A stretch of DNA of 64,000 bases from Adenophora triphylla var. japonica (taxonomy: Eukaryota; Streptophyta; Magnoliopsida; Asterales; Campanulaceae): contig JAFEMH010005395.1 of the NCBI GenBank assembly GCA_022495995.1, positions 100,712 to 164,711 of the forward strand, in the 5' to 3' direction. The notes beneath the pieces were generated by a model that worked only from the letters and a program-made list of their open reading frames with translations, searched no databases and had not been told where the DNA came from. Below, piece by piece: positions 55,981-64,000 of this stretch; within the stretch, counting starts at the first letter, position 1, and each line of letters begins with the position of its first letter. The position numbers and the translations under genes are program-made.

Positions 55981-56864
55981 CAAGAGGGTGACAAAAGGAA
56001 TGCCGTCTAACCAAAGACGAGATAAAAGACCTTATAAGCTAGAAGCGTAAAAGCCCGACTCGATAAGGAGGATCCAGGTCCTAACTCGCTGAAGTGTACC
56101 CAAGCCAATATCTCCTGATGGTCCCGGTTAACCTCTTCATACCCTCATAAGTTGAAACTAGAAGAAAGTTTGGCCAAGACCATGGTGCCCATAGATGTCA
56201 CCCCTGATGAGGTCGTCTAAATGATTGGAAATATCCACTATGGAAACATCGTGCAACCTTCACCGAATGGGACTCGCCAAAGTATGGGGCTAGTCACAAC
56301 GAACCTCTTTACATCACGGTTAGAAGAGCGTCGATTGCCACGAGTACTAGTTGACGGGGGTCCGCAATGAATGTCTTGCCGCCTAAAATGATGGATTTAT
56401 TGGATGCGAAGCCAACGGACTTAAAGCCTTCTAGTCGACTATTAAGGCCTATGACTCCACCGCACGGTCGCTTTGGGGATCGCCACTCTCAAGATGTGGT
56501 TCGGAAAAAGGTCATGGATGTTGATTTTCAAGTTATTGACATTCCAATTTCATTTGCCGCCTTGGGACGGCCTTGGATCCACCGGATAAACGGGGTAGCC
56601 TCTACTTTACATCGGCCAAATTTCGCCGAGTGATGGAACTATCACCACCATTTATGGGGACAAAGTGTCACAAGATGAAGGAACCAAAGACCGGGACATC
56701 CCGATATTGGAAATCAAGCATGATGATGAAGGGTTAGCATTGACCGGATTCTCCGTAGCTTCTTCCAAGGCACAAGTGTGTTGTGATGACCTCACCACTA
56801 CTTAGATAAAATCCCTCCTGCCCATGAGAATGATGCGAAAAATGAGCTATCTTAGGGACTTGGA
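55981..56864 (+). pseudogene. Element D protease, frameshifted
   Basis: Pieces matching B: KLKLEESLAKTMVPIDVTPD (56150-56210), LVDGGPQ-like around the active site at about 56345-56370 (one G lost), MNVLPPKMMDLLDAKPTDL (56367), VDFQVIDIPISFAALGRPWI and INGVASTLH to 56633, then ILEIKHDDEGLALTGF. Inactive. Confidence 0.8.
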
Positions 56865-58960
56865 TTGGGTAGAAGACTTCAAGGTCGTAACACCATCATT
56901 GATGTGAAGGAGCGAGACTACGAGATATGGCTTCGGGTACAAACCAAACTCTCGAGATGCGGAAAAGCTAAAGGCAAGAAAGGTGAAGGGGATCCGGCTC
57001 CATCACTTCTGATACTTGTCTCGACCCGTTACTTTATAAAAGGAGGGACACAATATGATGAAAGTGATCGCCGGATCTCCTTGCGTAAAACCCTTCTAGA
57101 GAATCTTGAGAAAGTTAGGGAAAGCCGGCCAATCCCGTTCGAAGAATGTTCCTTGATTTGCCGAGATATCCACAGGGCTCACTACCGTTCGGAATGAGTA
57201 CGTCTTGAGGAAATCCGGCCGATGTCGAAAGGTCGGCATCAAGGACAATGGACTTCTCCGCCTTTGAGTTAGCTCTTCCAAAGATCGACGGATAGAAGGC
57301 TGCCGCGGTGAAGGACTAAGATCGATGGGGTTTGCAAGAGTTGTTTGACGAAGAAGCACAAATCCCGGACTTGATCGACTTGATTCGAGATGATGAGATA
57401 GTTGCCGTTATTGGAGACGATGGTGAAAGTCATTTTGATCCTGCGCACTTTGGTGACTAAGGCAATGCCATTGAAGAATTGGGAGACATTCTCGGGGCCG
57501 ATAGCGATCGACGGACAAATGATCACGGAGCTTGGATTGGTACTCCCGTCCTCCTCGGCCGGTCGTGTCAAACACCCCATTGTCTATTCGGTTGAGTCGG
57601 GAATCTTCGAATTCCGAGTCCTCGAAGTCATCCGAAGGCCTCACTTTGAGGATTATGAAAATGTAATCGATGTCATCTTTCCCCTTATCTTGAATGAAAT
57701 GACAAATCTTTACGATTATCCTCTTATTGCCAACTTAACAAATGATAAATTAACTCAAAACTTAACAACGGTTAATAATGAATCATTTGAACAAGATGCA
57801 AACACACTAAACGAACAATACATTAAAGAAATCTTTAAGCGGGTTTGAAAAGAGGAAAACCGGGTAGCTCTAGGAGGTTTTGATAAGTGTGAACTTGGGT
57901 ACTATTGAGGAACCTAAAGAGACACAGATTGGAAGCTTCTTCCGGGGGTTGAAAGGGACAGATTGATTGAGTGCTCGAGAGAATACGTCGACGTGTTTGC
58001 ATGGTCATACAAAGATATGCAGGGCTAGACGGTTCGATAGTAGAACCTGAGAATCCCTCTAGCACCGGATGCCGAGCCGGTAAAGCGAGCGAGAAAGATC
58101 AAGCCGGAATGGTCCCTACGGTGTCAAAGAAGAAGAAATTGAGAAGCTACGCGGGTAGGATTCATCGAGTCATTGAATACCCGACATGGTTGTCCAACAT
58201 CGTGGCCAGTAACGAGGCCGATGGGAAGGTGCGGCTGTGTGGATTTCGAGATACGAACAAGGCCGGCCCCAAGACGACTACCCTACGCAAGCATAGACAT
58301 CTGGTGGACTCCACTTTGCCCAACTACGAAGTCAAATCCTTCGTTGATGGTTTTGCGAGGCTCAACCGGATCAAGATGGCCGAGGAAGACCAAGAAAAGA
58401 CGGCCTTCACCACACCGTGGGAACCTCTTGTTATACGGTAATGCCATTCGGGCTCAAGAATGCCGGGGCTACTTACGAAAGGGCGGCGACCGCACTTTTT
58501 CATGACATGATCCACAAGGAGATTGAGGTCTACGTAGATGACATGATAATCCACTCCAAAGGAGAAGGTGGGCGACACTTTGTTGACCTACGAAAATTCT
58601 TTGAGAGGTTGAGACAGCATTCCATGAGACTAAACCACCGCCAAATGCACCTTCGGAGTGACAAGGGGAAAAGTGCTCGGGTACATGGTCACGGAGCGAG
58701 GTATAGAAGTTGACCCCGAAAGATCAAAGCTATCATGGATATGAGGCCACCTCAAACCCAGGACGAAGTCAGCTTCATGGGAAAATTGCGGTACATCGGC
58801 CGTTTTGTCAATCGGTTGACCACTATGTGCGAGCCCATCTTCAAGCTCATGAAGAAGAATGTGGACACGAGAATGGACCGAAGAATGCCAAGACGCCTTT
58901 GACCAGATCAAGGCATACTTAGTGCATCCCCGTACTATGCCCCCACATAGACGAAGCCTC
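56865..58960 (+). pseudogene. Element D pre-RT spacer and reverse transcriptase, frameshifted
   Basis: Spacer pieces at 56865-57850, including the strongly conserved AT-rich block (57715-57845) coding LIANLTNDKLT...DANTLNEQYIKEIFK. RT pieces: EYPTWLSNIVASNEADGKVR (58170-58230), FVDGFA (58340), MPFGLKNAGATYERAATALF (58441 on) with EVYVDDMIIHSKGEG (58525-58570, catalytic YVDD intact), then a shift before the thumb. Ends with QDAFDQIKAYL-like sequence at about 58890-58920. Confidence 0.87.
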
Positions 58961-59700
58961 TTACGCACTGTATCTAACCGTCATGAACACGGCGGTTGGG
59001 GCTATGCTTGCTCCAAGAGAAGAAAGACTCTCGGGTAGAAAATGCCATTTACTTTGTCGGTAGGAAGCTACGGGGAGTGAGCTCAATTATTCGGCGTGTG
59101 AAAAGACACATGCGGGGCTAGTGCAGGTAGTCGGCAAGTTGAAGCATTATATGCGAAGCCCGCCCTGTGAACTTGGTCTCGAAAATGGACCCCATCAAGT
59201 ACATCTTTGACAAGCCTTCCCTATCGATGCGTCTAGCGAAGTGGTCCTTCTTCTTGGCGAGAATACGACATCAACTATGTGACCGAGAAAGGCCATCGAG
59301 GTCAAGCATTGTCGAGATACGCACCTAGCGAATTTCCCCAGTAATGAAGACGAGAGGGCTGAACCCCAATTTCCGAGATGAAGGGATGCTTTGCGGTTGA
59401 GCACGAAAATAGATGGCTTGGTTGTTCTTTGGCGGAGCCGCTAACAAAAAGAGGAAATGGTGTAGGAATGCTATTGGTCGATCCGAAAGATGAGCATACC
59501 CCCATAGCCCTCAAGTTGAACTTTCACCTTACACGAACAATGCCGCCGAGTATGAAGCTTTGCATTCTTTGGTTTGGAGGCCGCCTTAGAAAAGAAATGT
59601 CAAGGAGCTCGAAGTTTACGGAGACTCGGCCACGATCATCAACCAAGTCTCCAACAAGTGGAAGGCTGTAGACCACTAATCTGCACCGGTATCATGCCCG
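58961..59700 (+). pseudogene. Element D RNase H regions, strongly decayed
   Basis: Between RT and integrase. Pieces recognisable by order: MNTAVGAMLAPREE (about 58984), YSACEKTHAGLVQVVGKLKHYM (59090-59150), then the second RNase H region with GVGMLLVDPKDEHTPIALKL (59460-59520) and an N-A-E-Y-E-A-like segment near 59545. Frame changes every 50-150 bases. Confidence 0.7.
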
Positions 59701-60960
59701 TATGGAGGAGTTGGTGGACAGTTCAGAAGTGACTTTCCACTACTTGCCGAGGAAAAGAACGGTCGCGAGATACTCTAGCTACTCTAGCCTCATTGGTAGA
59801 GATCCCACGAGGAAAAGCCATAAAGCCCTTGAGTGGGTAGAAGAGAAGCCCCGACTTTGTTGTGAAGTGGACACTGGGACCCGAGCCTATAAAGGAACCT
59901 TGGTACAATCAAGATTACCAATTCCTCAAAGACGGAGAGTCGGCTTTCGAGACGAAGAAGGTAGACCAAAGAAGGAGTCGAGCCAAAAGCTTGCAAGCCA
60001 CGAAAGGTTGGCTTCTCGGTACGTCATTCTAGGAGGCGACCTATACGAAGCGGTATCAAGGACCCTCCTCTTATGTGTCACTCAAGAAAGAGCCGAGAGA
60101 GTTGATGGCCGAAATCCACAATGGTCCCTGCGGTCCTCACATGAATGCCGAGCCACGATGCAAGTGATCCCTCGAGAATGGGTTACTCTTTTGGATCTCC
60201 ATGGAAACGGCTGCGTTCGGCACGTCGAACTGCGACAAATGCCGGCGGTTTGCCAACCTCAACCATCTCCCACCTCATGACTGTCTTGCGCCCAGCGACT
60301 CCTTGGCTGTTTGCAACTTGGGGCATTGACGTGATAGGGAAAATATCCGGCGAGGAAGCAATGGGCACGAGTTCGTGTTGGTGGCCATTGACTACTTCAC
60401 CCAGTGGGTAGAGGCCAAGTCCTACAAGGTCCTCACTTCTAGAAAAGTAGCCCGGTTCATCAAAGAAAACATAATGTGCGAGATATGGGGTGCCCAGCTG
60501 AGATCATTTCGATAATGGGTCACACTTCGAAGGAAGGCTGCGATAGGCTAGCATCGAGTCGAGTTACTCGCCACAAGTCGTCCCCGTACGAGACCTCGAA
60601 CCAATGGAGCCGTGGAAGGCTGCTAATAAGACACTCGAGCGGATCATCAGGAAGATGGCCACCCGTGGTCGTGATTGGCCCGAAAAGGCTGCACCTAGCA
60701 CTGCAGGAGCTACTGAACGTGCAGCCGGAAACTGACCACGGGGAGAAACTCCTTTTGCCTAGCTAACTACGGGATGGAAGCGAGTGTTACCGGTGGAGTT
60801 GGAAATCCCGTCATTAAGGGAATCCTCTGGAAAACGGTGTCAATGAAGTGGAATGGTTCTTGCGCGGCCGGCACTTGATGAATTAGCCACCTTGACGAGA
60901 GAAGGCTAAAAGCCATGGAACAGCACCCAGAGCCTACCGGAGCGAAGTGGCCGAGCGTTT
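59701..60960 (+). pseudogene. Element D integrase, strongly decayed
   Basis: The frame 59702-60280 covers the linker and a blurred zinc-binding part (RNPQWSLRSSHECRA at the place of the usual G-x-C-G-x-H). 60145-60411 has CxxC-like ARRTATNAGG, then TPWLFATWGIDVIGKISGEE (first catalytic Asp in the G-I-D motif). Further pieces, NGSHFEG-like at about 60513 and NKTLERIIRKMATRGRDWPE (about 60620-60680), follow the family order to the end near 60960. Confidence 0.75.
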
Positions 60961-61279
60961 GTCCCTAAAAGGTCAAGGCGAGAGACATCCAAAGAAGGCG
61001 ACTTGGTGCTTTGAAAGTAAAGCCCCCTACCCAGAGAAACAACCCTGGGACAGGAAAATGGGAAGTAGTTTGCATTTGTACAGTACACAGTGTGCATTTG
61101 CAGTATGCAAGTGTATTGGCATTACTGGCTATGGCTGGCCCGGTGCAGATGCGGCCCTTATGTGGTGCGGAGAAAATGCGTCGAGGAGGAGCAGTGAAGC
61201 TTGCCGAGACTTGGATGGCAATCCCTTTGTCCACCGATGTCAGCCACGGTGATAAACTCAAGAAGATACTATGTGCGAT
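60961..61279 (+). other. Spacer after the integrase of element D
   Basis: No supported gene; possible decayed C-terminal tail of integrase up to about 61025, then unique sequence. Confidence 0.5.
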
Positions 61280-61299
61280 AAAAAAAAAATAAAAAAAAA

Positions 61300-61336
<37 letters not shown>

Positions 61337-61346
61337 AAGAAAAAAT
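61280..61346. repeat. Poly(A)-rich tract
   Basis: About 60 of 67 bases are A, with scattered T and G. It may correspond to the purine-rich repeat at 42384-42692 of C. It could be an internal A-tract rather than a retroposed tail, since element D continues beyond it. Confidence 0.9.
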
Positions 61347-61500
61347 CTTAGTGCAAAAAGAGTAATGCCAGCTGGGCGAAAAGGAAACCCCAAAAAGGGC
61401 GGTTACTAGGCAAAAGGCAGTTTTGCACACCATAAAGAATTTTTAGTTCACGGAAGGTGAACTACGAAGACACGAGGCCCTTAGCCTTTCTTGTAAAAGG
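61347..61500 (+). other. Short unique spacer of element D
   Basis: No gene; ends with GAACGTAGGCGGCCATATATGG at 61500-61521, a motif shared with C (43003). Confidence 0.5.
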
Positions 61501-61524
61501 GAACGTAGGCGGCCATATATGGTT

Positions 61525-61720
61525 CGGTCTAAACAATAAAAAGGGCGATTAAGTTTCCATGAGAAATGTGTCCTAAACAATAAAAAGGACAATCGAAGCT
61601 TCCATGAAGTGCGTCTAAAAAAAAATAGTAAAGAGGTATTTCGAGTTTTCCTTAAAAAGCGGGTCCCAATCAATAAAGACATTTGAATTTCCATGAAATG
61701 TGTCTTGATTAATTTTTAAA
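61525..61720. repeat. Tandem repeat of about 50-60 bp
   Basis: Four decayed units of CTAAACAATAAAAAGGGCGA plus TTTCCATGAAATGTGTC. Confidence 0.8.
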
Positions 61721-61879
61721 ATAATATTTCTTGTTCATTACAAGTTAAAAACTTCTTGATGAGTTGAAACCGCGGTCTACCTCTTAACTCTGCTAACCTA
61801 TTTGCTAAAGATCTAAAATACAACAAAATGCCTAAATAAACTAATGTGTTTGCAAATGGCAATAAGAGGATCTTGAGAA
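61721..61879. other. AT-rich spacer
   Basis: No gene or clear repeat. Convergent 3' ends of pol (+) and the antisense gene (-) are expected around here. Confidence 0.5.
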
Positions 61880-63480
61880 AAGACTTGTCGATGCGTCATT
61901 CGCGAGTCTTCTTCGATGCTTCTTCCCTTTTCCCGCCGGCCTCGTCGGAGTCTTAGCTTCCTTTTCTTCTCAATAATGTCGGTATCCCTCATCCCGACCT
62001 CGCGGTATCCTCGGCTGGAGCCTGCTACCCGGCCCGTGGCTCAATGAGCGCTCTCTCTATACGAGCACGAGTCCGCACCTCACTCCTCGAGCCTCGATCC
62101 AAAGGAGCGACCTCGAGGACAATCTCTTGTCACCCAGAGCAAGCCTCCATATCCACTGACCCGTCACACTGGAGTTGGTTATGGCAACTCGCCTTAGCCT
62201 CGGTCTCCCTCCGGAAGTCCTACTCGAGTCACGATCTGGCTCCCAATAAAGCTCGCGTCTATCCTCCAAGATAACTTTGAGTCGCTCCCATCTCCCTCTC
62301 CATGCAGTACCGAGTCAAGTAGACGGTTAGGTCGAAGATGGTGCTCTTCCTGCTCCTGAAGATAGCCACAGGTGGGAAAGCGGTATGTGTCGAGCCTCGA
62401 GAAGAAGAAAGAATTTCCAAGATTTGAGCTGGATCTCTCATGTCCAAGCAGACACCACCTCCATGGTCCGGATGTCCCTCCCAATCACTCAATGGCTCTG
62501 TAAAGCCCCCGAAGCTGCTGGATACCAAGCCGGGGTACTGTAGAGGCGACCCGGCTGAGAATCACGGAACCCCTCGCTGACATAAGACTCTGAAATATCC
62601 TCTGATGCGCAATACTCCCGATGTGGTATCCCACCAACGGACCTCCGAAGTGGATAGCCTAGCCATCATCGGCTCCCAGCTACCACGTTCTGTTGCCTAG
62701 GTGCACCTCTCAGGAAATCACCCAAGGGAGCAGCGAGTCGGCAAAGCCCAGAGGCAAGAAACCACAGGAGCCACTCTCCCTCATGACCTTGAAATCAGCG
62801 TAAGCCAGGACTCCCGGACCTCGTGAAACGGTCTCCACAGAGCCATCCTATCAAATCCCATGCAAAAATGTCTCTCCCAAAGCCAGTAGGACCAATATCA
62901 GCACCAGCCACTGCGAGTCTCGGCATGTCCAAGAGGCCACTATGACGATCCCCGCGGACTCGGCGGTGAACAAAATAGAGAATACGCAGAGAATGAAAAG
63001 CATCCATAGCCACTGTGGTCGCAGCCATATCTGGAGACCCAAACCTGCCCGGGATATCAGAAAGGTCAATCCTATACGGGGCTACCATCATCCTCTCAGC
63101 CTCCCCCAAAGGAATCTGCAGAAAAGATGCAAAGCTTTACCGTCACCGGCACGTCTCCGATCAGCGGAATAGATATAGCCTCAATCTCAGGACCCCCAAT
63201 CAAGGCTCCTGAAGTCTTCGTGCGTTGGGACGATTTCGTTGTAAGAGAAACAGTAAACATGTCTCCGGACATCTGCCAGAACTTTGCTGCGGCTCTCAAC
63301 AGATCCCAATCGGGCGGGAGATCCCTCAAATGCCATAAAGACTTGATCTTGAAGGAAGAATCAAGCAGCCCCTTGTGATTTTGGAAGTTATATCTCGCCC
63401 AAGATTGAAGACCGGATAGAAAATGATCTCACCCCCTTTGCAATCTAACTTGGATTCTCCATCGCAAAGTGATCAAAGAT
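61880..63480 (-). pseudogene. Element D antisense accessory gene, different from that of C
   Basis: Minus-strand pieces. N-terminal part at about 63420-63096: LQSWARYNFQNHKGLL, then LRDLPPDWDLLRAAAKFW, typical of a plant protein family often found in Ogre-like elements (a DUF7745-like start, named from memory and tentative). Middle (63109-62795): MDAFHSLRILYFVHRRVRGD and GFGRDIFAWDLIGWLCGD. End (62528-61880): REMGATQSYLGG, then a charged tail. Several frame breaks and probable introns. It does not show the W-x2-T-H-T-F-H-F motif of the gene in C. Role unknown. Confidence 0.6.
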
Positions 63481-64000
63481 GGTGCTTTTAGGTCCAAAAT
63501 ATGCTCTGGAAACAATTAAGGACAAGTCTAGAGTGAAAATGAAATGAAATGGCCAAGCCTTGCTTTTATTCGAGAAAATAACCAGCTCGAGACAGAACTG
63601 TTAGCCGCACGGCTACATTTGCCCTCAAGGCCATGCCGCACGGCTACATTAGCCCTCTGCAGAAAAAAATTCTGCAGCAACCAAAGTTGTTGCCCAAGGG
63701 AGTTTTCACCCCACTTTTTCAACCAAAACCTGTACAAAAACATATCCAGAAGCCATTCAAGCATTTATACACCATTATAAATCATTTTGGCCCATTTTCA
63801 GCCCCAATTCCAAGCAAAAAAGTCGCCCCAAGGCTCAGATAATATGCAAATTGAAAAAGCATGAATTAGAAAAGCAATTAAAACATAAATACAATGTTTT
63901 CGCCTCATCGGCGCCCAAATAAAATAAAAAAATAAACAAAGTGTGCATAAAAATTGTAAATTGTTTGTTTTGTTCCAAAATCTACTCTAGAGACCTCCTA
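63481..64000. other. Upstream region of the antisense gene of element D, to the window end
   Basis: No gene. It contains two GCCGCACGGC palindromes (63604-63613, 63635-63644) embedded in sequence like the LTR promoter of D (GGCTACATTTGCC and GGCTACATTAGCC versus GGCCTCATTTGC and GGCTTCATTAGCC). Minus-strand TATA-like sites are at 63564-63572 (AATAAAAGC) and 63762-63770 (GTATAAATG). Confidence 0.55.

Larger units (their letters stand above)
51091..64000 (+). mobile_element. Element D: Ogre-like retrotransposon with full gag-pol order, reaching the window end
   Basis: 5' LTR, PBS, leader, decayed gag start, the unrecognised frame shared with B, protease, RT, RNase H, integrase, A-rich spacer and an antisense accessory gene. 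It is of the same family as B by LTR and coding sequence, but with a frameshift every few hundred bases or less. Its 3' LTR is not in the window. Confidence 0.87.

Noticed and set aside
61280..61346. Poly(A) tail of a LINE or SINE
   Set aside because: No element body or target duplications next to it; element D sequence continues on both sides.

Overview
This window reads as plant (eudicot-like) nuclear repeat DNA, with no host gene I can support. Every sizeable coding stretch belongs to a transposable element. The evidence for a plant genome is: Ty3/gypsy elements of the Tat/Ogre type (gag, protease, RT, two RNases H, integrase, plus extra antisense genes before the 3' LTR), a hAT transposon with a BED finger and hATC domain, a plant-mobile-domain-like antisense gene with GT-AG introns, and TATA-box LTR promoters. 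Almost all coding copies are broken by stops and frameshifts. The best preserved is a 708-codon protease-to-RT frame at 30551-32640.

Left part (751-20837): an old Tat-type element, called O here, lies on the minus strand and carries an antisense (+ strand) accessory gene. That gene is split by a hAT transposon (2018-17794) with 12-bp inverted ends and a perfect 8-bp target duplication, AGCTTGCC. Inside the hAT sits a second complete minus-strand Tat-type element, G (2436-14425), with both LTRs, 5-bp target duplications AATAC, a polypurine tract, a degenerate gag-pol, and its own antisense accessory gene with a TATA box and an intron.

Right part (20838-64000): four Ogre-like elements on the plus strand, A, B, C and D, are stacked one inside another. 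Each starts with TGTAAGTACC. A begins inside O's RNase H coding sequence, B inside A's gag-pro frame, C inside B's RNase H region, and D inside C's 3' LTR. Only C shows its second LTR. The remaining right halves should lie beyond position 64000 in the order D, C, B, A, O.

C is a derivative without RT, RNase H and integrase. Its leader holds a solo LTR of another element (35054-36392) and a 2.9-kb hierarchical tandem array (37055-39983). It also has an antisense plant-mobile-domain gene with two in-phase introns, and four or more unrelated tandem-repeat families before its 3' LTR. B and D share an unrecognised conserved frame in the place where a capsid/zinc-knuckle gag core would be expected.

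Across the LTRs of A to D there is a recurrent architecture: short GC-rich palindromes, the last one starting 31-34 bp upstream of the TATA box. Long leader blocks are conserved in all four. Gene-to-gene cooperation is therefore that of retrotransposon life cycles (gag-pol, LTR promoters, PBS/PPT, antisense accessory proteins), not of a host operon or pathway.
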